36,806 bases of DNA from Methanomassiliicoccales archaeon (GCA_900767505.1 CAAFZG010000061.1:1-36806); one strand, 5' to 3'; counted from the first letter of the stretch, positions 7,358-16,562 are shown. Made by a program: numbers and translations. The notes: a model not told the origin generated them from the sequence alone.

Positions 7358-7370
7358 AGTATGATATACT
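7358..7370. promoter_or_regulatory. Promoter dyad of the dCMP deaminase gene
   Basis: AGTATGATATACT is an inverted repeat with a TATA-like centre, 20-32 bases before the ATG at 7390; AGTATGAT recurs just downstream at 7377-7384. It is probably a TATA element and could be an operator. Confidence 0.4.
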
Positions 7371-7389
7371 ATCTGTAGTATGATCATCT

Positions 7390-7848
7390 ATGGAAAGACC
7401 CAGTTCCGATGAATATTTCATGGACATGGCCAGATTGGTATCCACAAGATCCACATGTCTCAGGAGGAAGGTCGGAGCCGTCATCGTGATGGACAAACGT
7501 GTTCTTTCTACAGGATACAACGGTTCTCCCAGAGGGACCCGTCATTGCGAGGAACTCGGTTGCATACGCGTTCAGATGAACGTCCCTTCCGGCACTCGTC
7601 ATGAATTGTGCAGAGGGGTCCATGCCGAACAGAACGCGGTCACACAGGCTGCATATTTCGGCGTGAGCGTCAACGGAGCCTCGATCTACACGACCACATT
7701 CCCATGCTCCATGTGTGCCAAGATACTCATAAACGCAGGCATAAAGGAGATAATCTACGACGAGGGGTATGTGGACGATCTTTCAAAACAGTTGTTGGAT
7801 GAGACGGACATAAAAGTACGTGAATTCCATCCGAAGAACAAATTGTGA
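7390..7848 (+). CDS. Deoxycytidylate (dCMP) deaminase
   Basis: 152 residues. The enzyme deaminates dCMP to dUMP for dTTP synthesis in the cytoplasm. Zinc ligands and catalytic Glu are visible as H78 and E80 in GVHAEQNA and C106/C109 in FPCSMCAK. The upstream TGYNGSPRGTRHCEE and the following Cys-containing segment match the ComEB/dCMP deaminase family rather than cytidine deaminase. The length is normal. The gene is monocistronic, with a TATA-like dyad before it and the ATP synthase promoter after it. Confidence 0.93.
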   Translation: MERPSSDEYFMDMARLVSTRSTCLRRKVGAVIVMDKRVLSTGYNGSPRGTRHCEELGCIRVQMNVPSGTRHELCRGVHAEQNAVTQAAYFGVSVNGASIYTTTFPCSMCAKILINAGIKEIIYDEGYVDDLSKQLLDETDIKVREFHPKNKL

Positions 7849-7879
7849 AAATCCTTCTCCTTTTCAGGCCATTCCCGCT

Positions 7880-7896
7880 TTTTTATAATTATTATA
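7880..7896 (+). promoter_or_regulatory. Promoter of the ATP synthase operon
   Basis: TTTTTATAATTATTATA is the best TATA element ahead of ahaH and predicts a start near 7915 and a leader of about 40 bases. All nine subunit genes and the 52-residue gene follow with overlaps or gaps of at most about 20 bases, so this promoter probably serves the whole operon. Confidence 0.65.
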
Positions 7897-7955
7897 GGGA
7901 TTAGGATTAAGTACACCTCCTAGAATACGTCAAGCAGGGTCGGGGAGTGTTAAAT

Positions 7956-8288
7956 TTGAGCCGAACTGACATACTTTCGGAAATAAAGAAAGCGGAGGCG
8001 GATGCTGATGCTAAAGTCGTCAAGGCTGAGGCAGACAAAAAATCCGCAATCGCTGAGGCTCGCAGAGATTCTGTGAAGAAGATTCAGGACGCTGAGGCTC
8101 AGATGCGCAGCTCTTACGAATCCGCCGTTGCCAAAGAGATGGAGACGCTTACAGCGAAGCGTAACGATATGCTTGCCGAAGGCAAAGCTACCGCCGCTGG
8201 AATCGAATCCAAATCCGAGGCAAGAATGCAGGAAGTTAGAGACTATCTCAACAAAGAATTCGAGAGGACCCTAAATGTCACTTCCTGA
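7956..8288 (+). CDS. ahaH: A-type ATP synthase subunit H (peripheral stalk)
   Basis: 110 residues of almost uninterrupted heptad-type coiled coil rich in Ala, Glu and Lys (for example SEIKKAEADADAKV). It pairs with subunit E to form the peripheral stalk that holds the A1 head against subunit I. The start chosen is TTG at 7956, because GGGGAG lies eight bases before it and the family begins close to the SEIKKAE segment. A GTG at 7947 would add three residues (MLN). The 3' end overlaps ahaI by 14 bases, suggesting coupled translation. Confidence 0.9.
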   Translation: MSRTDILSEIKKAEADADAKVVKAEADKKSAIAEARRDSVKKIQDAEAQMRSSYESAVAKEMETLTAKRNDMLAEGKATAAGIESKSEARMQEVRDYLNKEFERTLNVTS

Positions 8289-10338
8289 GTCGATGAGTAG
8301 GATTGTGATCGTGGGTACCAAAACCCATCTTGACGAGGCTATAGATGCACTTTTCGAGGTAGGCAGTATCCACCTGATCGATCAGACCGTCGACGCGGAT
8401 GAAGGTTTCACCTTGGGAACACCTCGTCCATACTCGTCCAAAGCATCCGAGAGGCTGCTCAAGGTACGTGCTATGGAAAAGGAACTCGGTATCACCAAAA
8501 AGATGAAGACCGATGTCGTTTCCGAGGCTGAGATCAAGAGCCAGATATCATCTGACAGCGTCGAGCTTGTCGAGAAGGAGATCAACTCCATCATCGACAA
8601 GAGGAATGATCTCAATCAGAGAATCACCGAGCTAAACGCTACGAAGAAGAATCTTGAGCTCCTTTCCGTTCTTCCCGTGGACCTTGAGTTGTACTCCGGT
8701 TACAGGAGTATCTACTCCGCGGTAGGAACCATTGCCGAGGATCCCACAGCAGCCCTTTCGGGAATCGACTGTGAGGTCTTCTCTTCTTTCGACAAGAAGA
8801 ACGGCAATGTCATAGCTGTTTTCGCAAGGATCGCAGACCGTGAAAAGGTCCAGGCTATCCTTTCCGAGAACGGATTCTCCGAGATCGCAGTGCCTGAGGG
8901 TACTGGTTCAGTGGTCGGAGCCCTCGAGGCCAACGCCCGCGAGATCCAGGACACCGAGGCTGCACTCGGAAACATGGAAACGGAAATCAAGAGCCTTCTT
9001 GAGAAACACAAGAACTTCCTCAGTGCGTCTGACGAGGAACTCAGGATCGAGGTCCAGAAGGGAGAGATCCCGGTTAGGATCGCGAACAGCGAGTACACAT
9101 TCGTCGTTGACGCATGGGTACCCGAGGCCAAGGCCGAGTCTGTCAAACAGAAGATCGAGACCATGGTCGAAGGTGTCTATGTGGAGCTTCAGGAGACCCG
9201 TGGCAGGTCCATGGAGGAATCCGAAGCTGCTGAGGAAAGATTCAAAGACGCTCCGACTAAGTTCAACAATGGAAAAGTCGTGAAGGAGTTCGAGTACCCG
9301 ACTAAGCTCGTGTCGGTACCGAAGTATCAGGAAATTGACCCTTCCATCCTGATAGCAATCTTCCTTCCGATGTTCTTCGGACTTATGGTCGGAGACGTGG
9401 GATATGCTATCCCGTTCATAATAATCGGTGCATACGGACTTAAGGTCACGCACCACAAGGACTGGCGCGCTATCGCGACCGTTCTCTTCTTTGGCGGAAT
9501 CTGGGCATTCGTGTTCGGACTGTTCTTCTTCGGAGAATGTCTGGGAATGCACTTTGTAACTTCAGCACACGCATTGAGTGTCGAGTATTCCTGGCAGATG
9601 CTGCTTGGACTTGACAATCTGCCCGGTGTGTTCGAAGGTATTCTGCCCCACGATACTGGAGTCGGAAAGCTCCATGATGTCGGACTTCTCCTGAAGCTGT
9701 CCGTGTATATCGGAATCGTTCACCTTATGATCGGTTACCTTTGCGCACTGTACAACAAGACCATCCAGCACGGATTCGGTCATGCATTCAAGGAGAAGGG
9801 AGGCTGGATCTTCGGATTCCTTGGAATCGTTCTCGTCTGTTATGCGCTTGCGATGTACCTCATCTACAGCACATCGATGGATGAGATCATGATCCCGCTT
9901 GCCCTTGGATTTGTGTTCATCGTGATCGAGATCGTGATGAACATCAAACACGAGGGAATCCAGGCTGTTCTCGAACTGCCCGGAATCGTCGGAAACATTC
10001 TTTCCTACACTCGTTTGGCTGCTATCGGAATGTCCAAGGCCGGTATGGCTTTGGCTTTCAACTACATTGCTCTCGGAATGGTTGCAGGTGTGGAGATCGT
10101 CGGCGGTGGTATCGTCAACACATTCGGTGTGATGGATATCGTCGGTCTGTTGCTCTTCGTCTTCCTGCATCTCATGATCTGGACCCTTGCTATCCTGTCC
10201 GCAGGTCTGCACGGTCTCAGGTTGCAGTTCGTCGAGCTTATGGCCAAATTCTATGAGGGTGGAGGTATCGAGTACAACCCCCTCAAGATCAAACGCGAAA
10301 AAACCGTTTCAAACAAGAAAACAACCACAGAGGTGTAA
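8275..10338 (+). CDS. ahaI: A-type ATP synthase subunit I (a-type membrane stator)
   Basis: 687 residues. The cytoplasmic N-terminal half (about 1-345) contains long coiled coils and binds the peripheral stalk. The C-terminal half has about seven or eight membrane helices that form the ion half-channels beside the c ring. The conserved segment SYTRLAAIGMSKAG carries the essential Arg facing the c-ring Glu. The length is typical for the archaeal subunit. It follows ahaH with a 14-base overlap and lies six bases before ahaK. Confidence 0.96.
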   Translation: MSLPESMSRIVIVGTKTHLDEAIDALFEVGSIHLIDQTVDADEGFTLGTPRPYSSKASERLLKVRAMEKELGITKKMKTDVVSEAEIKSQISSDSVELVEKEINSIIDKRNDLNQRITELNATKKNLELLSVLPVDLELYSGYRSIYSAVGTIAEDPTAALSGIDCEVFSSFDKKNGNVIAVFARIADREKVQAILSENGFSEIAVPEGTGSVVGALEANAREIQDTEAALGNMETEIKSLLEKHKNFLSASDEELRIEVQKGEIPVRIANSEYTFVVDAWVPEAKAESVKQKIETMVEGVYVELQETRGRSMEESEAAEERFKDAPTKFNNGKVVKEFEYPTKLVSVPKYQEIDPSILIAIFLPMFFGLMVGDVGYAIPFIIIGAYGLKVTHHKDWRAIATVLFFGGIWAFVFGLFFFGECLGMHFVTSAHALSVEYSWQMLLGLDNLPGVFEGILPHDTGVGKLHDVGLLLKLSVYIGIVHLMIGYLCALYNKTIQHGFGHAFKEKGGWIFGFLGIVLVCYALAMYLIYSTSMDEIMIPLALGFVFIVIEIVMNIKHEGIQAVLELPGIVGNILSYTRLAAIGMSKAGMALAFNYIALGMVAGVEIVGGGIVNTFGVMDIVGLLLFVFLHLMIWTLAILSAGLHGLRLQFVELMAKFYEGGGIEYNPLKIKREKTVSNKKTTTEV

Positions 10339-10343
10339 GTAAA

Positions 10344-10577
10344 ATGGCAGACATTGGAATAGGACTTATCGCAATCGGAGCAGGACTCGCAGTCGGACTC
10401 ACCGGTCTCGGAGCCGGTATGGCCGAGAAAGATGTCGGAGCCGCAGCCGTCGGAGCCATCACTGAGGACCAGTCTCTCTTCGGAAAGGCAATGATCTTCA
10501 TGGTTCTCCCTGAGACCATCGTCATCTTCGGACTGGTCGTCGCTATCCTCGGTATCTTCGTAATGGCTAACATGTGA
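10344..10577 (+). CDS. ahaK: A-type ATP synthase subunit K (c-ring proteolipid)
   Basis: 77 residues forming one helical hairpin: a Gly-rich helix 1 (about 3-25), a polar loop and helix 2 (about 47-75). The ion-carrying carboxylate is E57 in VLPETIVIFG. A single hairpin per subunit with one carboxylate means the ring is not of the duplicated V-type form. Whether it carries H+ or Na+ cannot be settled here: the LPET motif occurs in Na+ rings, but the helix 1 ligands are not obvious. Confidence 0.96.
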   Translation: MADIGIGLIAIGAGLAVGLTGLGAGMAEKDVGAAAVGAITEDQSLFGKAMIFMVLPETIVIFGLVVAILGIFVMANM

Positions 10578-10597
10578 GCTCGCCAAGAGGTAATCTC

Positions 10598-11155
10598 ATG
10601 GCACTAGCAAACGTGACTCAGGAGATCTTCAAGGCCGCTGACGACAGGGCCGCCGCCATCAAGGCTGAGGCCGACGCAGAGATCACAAAGATCAACGCCG
10701 ACGCGGATGCGAAGATCGCTGAGACAAAAGAGAAAGAGGACAAGAAGCTCAAAGAAGCCGTTGAGCGTCTCAACCGTCAGGAGCTGTCCAGCGCAGAGCT
10801 GGAGAGCAAGAAGATCGTCCTGGCGAAGAAGAAGGAGCTCCTCACCGAGGCATTCGACAGCACCCTCGCAGGTCTTGAGAACGCTTCCAGCGATGTTAAG
10901 CTGGAGCAGTACAAGGCAATGGTCGAGGCTGCCAAGAAGGTCATCGAGAACCCCAAGGCCATCATGTCCGAGAACGACTCGTTCTCCGCATCCGACCTCG
11001 GTGTCTCGTCGGTCGAGAAGGACAGCAGGATCAAGGCCGGTCTCATCCTCCAGAGCGAGGACGGATCCGTCGAGGTCGACATGCAGTACTCCACACTTCT
11101 TCAGGCGATCTGGGACCGTGAGATGAAGTCTGTGTCAGACATTCTCTTCGGGTGA
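10598..11155 (+). CDS. ahaE: A-type ATP synthase subunit E (peripheral stalk)
   Basis: 185 residues. The N-terminal half is an Ala/Lys/Glu-rich coiled coil that pairs with subunit H; the C-terminal globular half, ending in LLQAIWDREMKSVSDILFG, binds the top of the catalytic head. The ATG at 10598 is preceded by AGAGGT at 10586-10591; an in-frame upstream start at 10574 would add eight residues unlike the family. The 3' end lies next to the ahaC start, whose ribosome binding site overlaps the stop. Confidence 0.94.
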   Translation: MALANVTQEIFKAADDRAAAIKAEADAEITKINADADAKIAETKEKEDKKLKEAVERLNRQELSSAELESKKIVLAKKKELLTEAFDSTLAGLENASSDVKLEQYKAMVEAAKKVIENPKAIMSENDSFSASDLGVSSVEKDSRIKAGLILQSEDGSVEVDMQYSTLLQAIWDREMKSVSDILFG

Positions 11156-11160
11156 AGCGT

Positions 11161-12216
11161 ATGTTCATGTCCAGCGGAAGAAAAGGCAACTACGCGTACA
11201 CCGTAGCCAGGGTGAAAGCGAAGAAATCGCTTCTCCTCGGCGACGAGGACTACAACAAGATGCTGCAGATGAGCGTTCCCGAAATCTCCCGCTACATCAG
11301 CGAGTCCGGGTATCAGAAGGAGATGACCGATCTGGCCTCGAAGCTCGACGGCATCGATCTCCTTGAGCACGCCACCTACTCCAACATGGCAAAGGTGTTC
11401 AGCAGTATCCTTGCAGCCTCTCAGGGTGAGCTCCAGACGATGGTTGCGGCGTATCTCGAGAAATGGGATATCTGGAACCTCAAGGTCATCCTCCGCGGTA
11501 AGTCATACGGTCTAGATGCGGAAGCGGTCAGGGAGGATCTTGTTCCCGCCGGAAGTCTCGGCGAGGAAGAGCTGGAGAAGCTCATCGCCCTTGACAATGA
11601 TGAGGATATCCTCGCCGCATACAGCAAAATGGAGAAGGTTTCGATCCCCCAGGAGATCATGTCTTCCTACAGGGAGAAGAGAAACCTCGGAGAGATCGAG
11701 GACTACCTCGACAAGTTCCACTACACCAGGCTGCTGGCCAGCATCAAACCCGACTCAAGGCCCACGAAGATGTTCGAGGAGTACGTGAGGAAGGAGATCG
11801 ACGTCAGGAATCTCGAGACGATACTCAAGCTGAAAGCCGAGGGTATCTACGGAGAGGTCGTGATGGACTACATCATACCCGGCGGAAAGCAGGTGGACAA
11901 GAGGTTCGCCACGCAGCTCGCCAACGCGGAGACCATCTCGGCCGCCGCTTCCGACCTCCAGCAGCTCGAGTTCTACGATGTCATCAAGGACCTCGTCGAA
12001 GCGGACTCCGTGAACCTGAGACAGGTTGTCACAGAGATGAAGAAGTATGAGATCGCACAGGCGAAGAAGTTCTCCCACCTCTACCCCCTGTCCGTCGTCC
12101 CCGTGCTCGACTACATGATCCACAAGGAGATCGAAGTCGGCAACATCAGGACCATCGCCAGAGGAACAGAGAGCGGTCTCGCGAAAGACACCATCAAAGG
12201 ACTGCTGGTGATCTGA
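11161..12216 (+). CDS. ahaC: A-type ATP synthase subunit C (central stalk, V-type d)
   Basis: 351 residues, mostly helical. This subunit caps the c ring and joins it to the D-F rotor shaft. The start MFMSSGRKGNYAYTVARVKAKK matches the family N-terminus. The ATG at 11161 has GGGTGA just before it, overlapping the ahaE stop; a GTG at 11152 would add three residues. The stop overlaps the ahaF ATG by one base (TGATG). Confidence 0.94.
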   Translation: MFMSSGRKGNYAYTVARVKAKKSLLLGDEDYNKMLQMSVPEISRYISESGYQKEMTDLASKLDGIDLLEHATYSNMAKVFSSILAASQGELQTMVAAYLEKWDIWNLKVILRGKSYGLDAEAVREDLVPAGSLGEEELEKLIALDNDEDILAAYSKMEKVSIPQEIMSSYREKRNLGEIEDYLDKFHYTRLLASIKPDSRPTKMFEEYVRKEIDVRNLETILKLKAEGIYGEVVMDYIIPGGKQVDKRFATQLANAETISAAASDLQQLEFYDVIKDLVEADSVNLRQVVTEMKKYEIAQAKKFSHLYPLSVVPVLDYMIHKEIEVGNIRTIARGTESGLAKDTIKGLLVI

Positions 12217-12521
12217 TGGAAATCGCAGTAATTGGCAGCGACGAGTTCGTACTGGGATTCCGCCTTGCCGGAATCAGGCGCGTGTTCGTCGCAAATCCTG
12301 ACAACTACCAGGAGAAAATGCTGGAAGCTATGTCCCAGCCATCAATTGGTATCCTCGCAGTGGATGCGAAGGATCTCGACAATCTCTCCCTTGCCGTCAG
12401 GCACAAGGTCATGGATTCGATCCAGCCCGTTGTTGTGCCCGTAGGAGGCGACCAGAGCGACCTCCGCGAGAAGGTGAAGAGAGCGATTGGCGTTGACTTA
12501 TACAAAACAGAGGATGAATAA
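12216..12521 (+). CDS. ahaF: A-type ATP synthase subunit F (central rotor)
   Basis: 101 residues with the family start MEIAVIGSDEFVLGFRLAGI, an alternating beta-alpha Rossmann-like domain, and a short helical tail that lies against subunit D. Its size is normal. Its ATG overlaps the ahaC stop, so translation is coupled. Confidence 0.95.
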   Translation: MEIAVIGSDEFVLGFRLAGIRRVFVANPDNYQEKMLEAMSQPSIGILAVDAKDLDNLSLAVRHKVMDSIQPVVVPVGGDQSDLREKVKRAIGVDLYKTEDE

Positions 12522-12523
12522 GA

Positions 12524-14254
12524 ATGAGCACTGAAGGTGTAATTTACAGGGTCGCCGGACCTGTGGTGACTGCCACCGGTATCTCCCCCAGGATGTACGA
12601 TGTCGTGCACGTTGGAGAGGAGCAGCTGATGGGAGAGGTCATCAAGATCGTCGGCGACTACTCCATCATCCAGGTTTATGAGGATACCTCGGGTATCAAA
12701 CCCGGGGAGCCGGTCACCAACACCGGTAGGCCTCTCTCCGTTGAGCTCGGCCCCGGCCTCCTTACCTCCGTTTACGACGGAATCCAGAGGCCCCTTCCCG
12801 TTCTCAGGGAGAAAATGGGAGACTTCATCTACCGTGGAGTTTCCGCACCTGGACTGGATCACAGCAAGAAATGGGACTTCGTCCCTGTAGCCAAAGAAGG
12901 AGACGTCATCTCCGCCGGACAGGTTCTCGGAACCGTCCAGGAAGGACCCATGGTCCACAAGATCATGGTCCCCGTCGACATCGCAAAGGGAAAGATCGAG
13001 TCCATCAAGGGCGGATCCTTCACCATCGATGAGACCATCGCGGTCATCGACGGAAAAGAGGTCTCCATGCTCCAGTACTGGCCGGTCCGTGTACCCAGGC
13101 CCGTTCTCGAGAAGTACCAGCCCGATGTCCCCCTCGTGACCGGACTCAGGGTCCTCGACACCATGTTCCCCCTCGCCAAGGGAGGAGCAGCGGCAATCCC
13201 CGGTGCATTCGGTACCGGAAAGACCGTTACTCAGCAGTCCCTGGCCAAATACTCCGATGCAGAGATCGTCGTCTATATCGGATGCGGAGAGCGTGGAAAC
13301 GAGATGACCGAGGTTCTGACAGAGTTCCCCGAACTGGAGGACCCCAGGACCGGAGAGTCCCTGATGAAGAGGACCGTCCTTATCGCCAACACGTCCAACA
13401 TGCCTGTCGCTGCAAGGGAAGCTTCCGTTTACACTGGAATGACCATCGCCGAGTACTTCAGGGACATGGGATACAACGTGTCTCTCATGGCAGACTCCAC
13501 CTCCAGGTGGGCAGAGGCTATGCGTGAGATCTCCTCCAGGCTCGAAGAGATGCCCGGAGAAGAGGGATACCCCGCATACCTTGCCGGACGTCTGTCCGAG
13601 TTCTACGAGCGTGCATGCCGTGCAAAGACCCTCTGCGGAGAGGACGGATCCATCTCCGTTATCGGTGCGGTTTCCCCGCCCGGAGGAGATCTTTCCGAGC
13701 CTGTTACTCAGAACACCCTCCGTATCGTCCGTGTCTTCTGGGCTTTGGACACCAAGCTGAGGGAGAGGAGGCACTTCCCCACAATCAACTGGCTTACCTC
13801 GTACACCATGTACGACAAACAGCTGATCCAGTGGTACAAGGACAATGTCGCCGAGGACTTCCCCGCACTCAGGGCATGGGCCATGCAGATCCTCCAGAAG
13901 GAGTCTGAGCTGCAGGAGGTCGTGCAGATGGTCGGTTCCGATTCACTGCCCGACGAGCAGAAGGTCACCCTCGAGGTCGCCAAGATGATCCGTGAGATCT
14001 TCCTCCAGCAGAACGCATACCACCCCGTCGACTGTTACTGCCCCATCCAGAGGCAGCACGTCATGATGACGCTGATCAAGAAGTACTCCGACCTGGCCGA
14101 CAAGGCCCTCGCCGCCGGTGTACCTGTCGACAAGATCGTGTACCTCCCCGTCAGGACCAGGTTCAACCAGGCCAAGTACGAGGAGACCATCGATCAGGAG
14201 CTGAAGGCCGTATCCGAGGATATGGACAAGCAGTTCGCTGAGCTCGGAGTGTGA
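12524..14254 (+). CDS. ahaA: A-type ATP synthase subunit A (catalytic)
   Basis: 576 residues. An N-terminal beta barrel (about 1-75) and the non-homologous bulge region (about 110-190) precede the nucleotide-binding domain with the P-loop GAFGTGKT (227-234). The GCGERGNE motif holds the catalytic Glu. This is the ATP-making subunit; the A-type P-loop normally reads GPFGSGKT, and here Ala and Thr replace Pro and Ser, a conservative change to note. No intein is present. The ATG at 12524 follows the ahaF stop by two bases. Confidence 0.97.
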   Translation: MSTEGVIYRVAGPVVTATGISPRMYDVVHVGEEQLMGEVIKIVGDYSIIQVYEDTSGIKPGEPVTNTGRPLSVELGPGLLTSVYDGIQRPLPVLREKMGDFIYRGVSAPGLDHSKKWDFVPVAKEGDVISAGQVLGTVQEGPMVHKIMVPVDIAKGKIESIKGGSFTIDETIAVIDGKEVSMLQYWPVRVPRPVLEKYQPDVPLVTGLRVLDTMFPLAKGGAAAIPGAFGTGKTVTQQSLAKYSDAEIVVYIGCGERGNEMTEVLTEFPELEDPRTGESLMKRTVLIANTSNMPVAAREASVYTGMTIAEYFRDMGYNVSLMADSTSRWAEAMREISSRLEEMPGEEGYPAYLAGRLSEFYERACRAKTLCGEDGSISVIGAVSPPGGDLSEPVTQNTLRIVRVFWALDTKLRERRHFPTINWLTSYTMYDKQLIQWYKDNVAEDFPALRAWAMQILQKESELQEVVQMVGSDSLPDEQKVTLEVAKMIREIFLQQNAYHPVDCYCPIQRQHVMMTLIKKYSDLADKALAAGVPVDKIVYLPVRTRFNQAKYEETIDQELKAVSEDMDKQFAELGV

Positions 14255-14259
14255 TTCCA

Positions 14260-15639
14260 ATGGCAGACATATCAAAAGAGTACAAGACAATCTCCGAGAT
14301 CGCCGGACCTCTGGTGTACGTCAAGAACACCGAGCCCGTCGGATACTACGAGATGGTCAACATCAGGATGTCCGATGGAACCATGAGGAGGGGACAGGTT
14401 CTCGATTCCTCCAACGACATCGTCGTCGTCCAGGTGTTCGAGGGAACCTCCGGTGTCGACAAAGACGCCTCCGTCCGTTTCCTCGGCGAGACAATGAAGA
14501 TGCCCGTTTCCAGGGATATGCTCGGCAGGGTCCTTTCCGGAGCCGGAGAGCCCCTCGACGGCGGAGCCAAGATCGTGCCCGAGAAGGAGCTCGACATCAT
14601 CGGAGCCGCTATCAACCCCTGGGCAAGGGACAGCCCGTCTGATTTCATTCAGACCGGTATCTCAACCATCGACGGAATGAACACGCTGGTCAGGGGACAG
14701 AAGCTTCCTATCTTCTCCCAGTCCGGTCTTCCCCACAACGAGATCGCTCTTCAGATCGCCAGGCAGGCAAAGGTCCGCGGCGAGAACGAGGAGTTCGCTG
14801 TGGTGTTCATCGCCATGGGTATCACCAACGAAGAGAAGCAGATGTTCATGAAGGAGTTCGAGAGGACCGGTGCCCTGAAGAGCGCTGTGGTCTTCCTGAA
14901 CCTCGCCGACGACCCCGCTGTCGAGAGGACCCTGACACCCCGTCTCGGTCTGACCACCGCGGAGTACATGGCCTTCGACCTGGGAATGCAGGTTCTGGTC
15001 ATCATGACCGATGTCACTAACTACTGCGAGGCTCTCCGTCAGATCGGAGCTGCCCGTGAGGAAGTTCCTGGAAGGCGCGGTTACCCCGGATACATGTACA
15101 CCGATCTGGCCCAGCTCTACGAGCGTGCCGGAAGGATCAAGGGAAAGAAGGGATCCATCACACAGATCCCCATCCTGACCATGCCCGGAGGAGACATCAC
15201 CCACCCGATCCCCGACCTGTCTGGATATATCACAGAGGGACAGATCGTTCTGTCCATGGAGCTCCACAGGAACGGTATCTACCCGCCGGTCAACGTTTCA
15301 TCATCCCTGTCCAGGCTGATGGGAGGCGGAACCGGTAAGGGCAAGACCCGTGAGGATCACAAGGGAGTGTCCGACCAGCTGTACGCTTCGTACGCCGAGG
15401 GTAAGGATCTCCGCGGTCTTGTGGCCATCGTCGGAAAGGACTCGCTGTCCGCAAAGGACAGGAAGCTCCTGGACTTCGCAGACCTCTTCGAGGACCGCAT
15501 CGTCCGTCAGGGAGTCGACGAGGACCGTTCCATCGAGCAGACCCTCGACATCGCTTGGGAGATCTTCACCGAGCTCGACCTCGACCAGCTGACAAGGATC
15601 GACCGCAAGTACATCGAGAAGTACCTGCCCAAGAAGTGA
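14260..15639 (+). CDS. ahaB: A-type ATP synthase subunit B (non-catalytic)
   Basis: 459 residues. It is homologous to subunit A but lacks an intact P-loop and the bulge region, as expected for the regulatory subunit that alternates with A in the head. Recognisable stretches are LPIFSQSGLPHNEIALQI, RRGYPGYMYTDLAQLYERAG and TQIPILTMPGGDITHPIPD. The ATG at 14260 gives the normal start MADISKEYKTISEIAGP; a GTG at 14251 overlapping the ahaA stop is less likely. Confidence 0.96.
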   Translation: MADISKEYKTISEIAGPLVYVKNTEPVGYYEMVNIRMSDGTMRRGQVLDSSNDIVVVQVFEGTSGVDKDASVRFLGETMKMPVSRDMLGRVLSGAGEPLDGGAKIVPEKELDIIGAAINPWARDSPSDFIQTGISTIDGMNTLVRGQKLPIFSQSGLPHNEIALQIARQAKVRGENEEFAVVFIAMGITNEEKQMFMKEFERTGALKSAVVFLNLADDPAVERTLTPRLGLTTAEYMAFDLGMQVLVIMTDVTNYCEALRQIGAAREEVPGRRGYPGYMYTDLAQLYERAGRIKGKKGSITQIPILTMPGGDITHPIPDLSGYITEGQIVLSMELHRNGIYPPVNVSSSLSRLMGGGTGKGKTREDHKGVSDQLYASYAEGKDLRGLVAIVGKDSLSAKDRKLLDFADLFEDRIVRQGVDEDRSIEQTLDIAWEIFTELDLDQLTRIDRKYIEKYLPKK

Positions 15640-15644
15640 TTCCC

Positions 15645-16280
15645 ATGGCAGCACACGATGTCACCCCCAACCGTTCAGTCCTTCTGGACCTGAAGAGGAG
15701 GATCAAGCTCACACAGGGCGGATACAAGATCCTCAAGATGAAGAGAGACGGTCTCATCATCGAGTTCTTCGAGGTCCTCGAGAAGGCCAGGAAGATGCGT
15801 GAGGGAGTATCCTCCGACTACGAGTCGGCTATGGAGAAGATCACCATCGCCCGTGCGGTAGAGGGAGAGATCGCCGTGAAAAGCGCGGCATATGCCCTCA
15901 AGGCAGATCCGCAGGTGAAACTCGGAAGCAAATCCATCATGGGAATGATGGTCCCCAAAGTGGAGGCCGAGACGATCCACACCAAGATGACCGACAAAGG
16001 TTACGGTGTGATCTCCACCTCCGCATACATCGAGGATGCGGCCGCTGCGTTTGAGAAACTCCTCAACACGCTCGTCCGTGCAGCCGAAGTGGAGACCACC
16101 ATGAAGAAGCTGCTTGATGAGATCGAGAAGACCAAGAGGCGTGTCAACGCTCTGGAATTCAAGATCATCCCCGAGCTGAAGGAAGCGGAGAGGTTCGTCA
16201 AGTTCCGTCTCGAAGAGATGGACAGGGAGAACACCACCCGCCTTAAGCACCTGAAGAGCAAAGGGGCTGCGGAAGAGTGA
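15645..16280 (+). CDS. ahaD: A-type ATP synthase subunit D (central rotor shaft)
   Basis: 211 residues forming the long antiparallel coiled coil that turns inside the A3B3 head. The family N-terminus TPNRSVLLDLKRRIKLTQGG and the C-terminal RRVNALEFKIIPEL are both present. The ATG at 15645 follows the ahaB stop by five bases; a much longer in-frame opening upstream (from 15555) runs through ahaB in another frame and is not used. The last bases overlap the start of a 52-residue gene. Confidence 0.95.
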   Translation: MAAHDVTPNRSVLLDLKRRIKLTQGGYKILKMKRDGLIIEFFEVLEKARKMREGVSSDYESAMEKITIARAVEGEIAVKSAAYALKADPQVKLGSKSIMGMMVPKVEAETIHTKMTDKGYGVISTSAYIEDAAAAFEKLLNTLVRAAEVETTMKKLLDEIEKTKRRVNALEFKIIPELKEAERFVKFRLEEMDRENTTRLKHLKSKGAAEE

Positions 16281-16435
16281 AGTCCTTAGAGGAACGCTTG
16301 AACGAGGTCCGCGAAGACCCGGTGAAAATGAAGCGCGTCTTCACTATCGCCTGGCTTTCGGCCTACTCCATGCTTGTACTCGGCGGACTGATCATTGTCT
16401 GGGTCCTGGTCCAGAGTTTTCTGGGCCAGGCATAA
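16277..16435 (+). CDS. 52-residue single-helix membrane protein at the end of the ATP synthase operon
   Basis: A GTG at 16277 overlaps the ahaD stop by four bases (GTGA), the usual sign of coupled translation, and opens 52 codons. The product begins MKSLEERLNEVREDPVKMKR, an amphipathic charged helix, followed by one membrane helix (about 22-47) ending in a short tail. The charge pattern puts the charged part in the cytoplasm. It is not one of the nine known subunits, and I recognise no family. A role as an accessory or assembly factor of the ATP synthase is inferred only from position. The GC-rich hairpin just after it suggests the transcript includes it. Confidence 0.65.
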   Translation: MKSLEERLNEVREDPVKMKRVFTIAWLSAYSMLVLGGLIIVWVLVQSFLGQA

Positions 16436-16456
16436 ACACCTTAGGAATTCTATTCC

Positions 16457-16477
16457 TGCCGGCCGTCAAGGCCGGCA
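16457..16477. terminator. GC-rich hairpin ending the ATP synthase operon
   Basis: TGCCGGCC (16457-16464) pairs perfectly with GGCCGGCA (16470-16477) around GTCAA. It lies 22 bases after the 52-residue gene and before the convergent DP1 gene. There is no T-run on the plus strand. Confidence 0.55.
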
Positions 16478-16562
16478 ATACCCCACTCGGAAAAAGTCGA
16501 GTAGACGTTCAAGTTAATGCAGTGTCAAAACCATCTGTGGCACTCGGAATGCGTGCGATGCA

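Noticed and set aside
12305..13774. Open minus-strand frame of 489 codons over ahaF and ahaA
   Set aside because: Antisense shadow of well-conserved subunits in a biased-codon operon; its translation is low in complexity with no domain.
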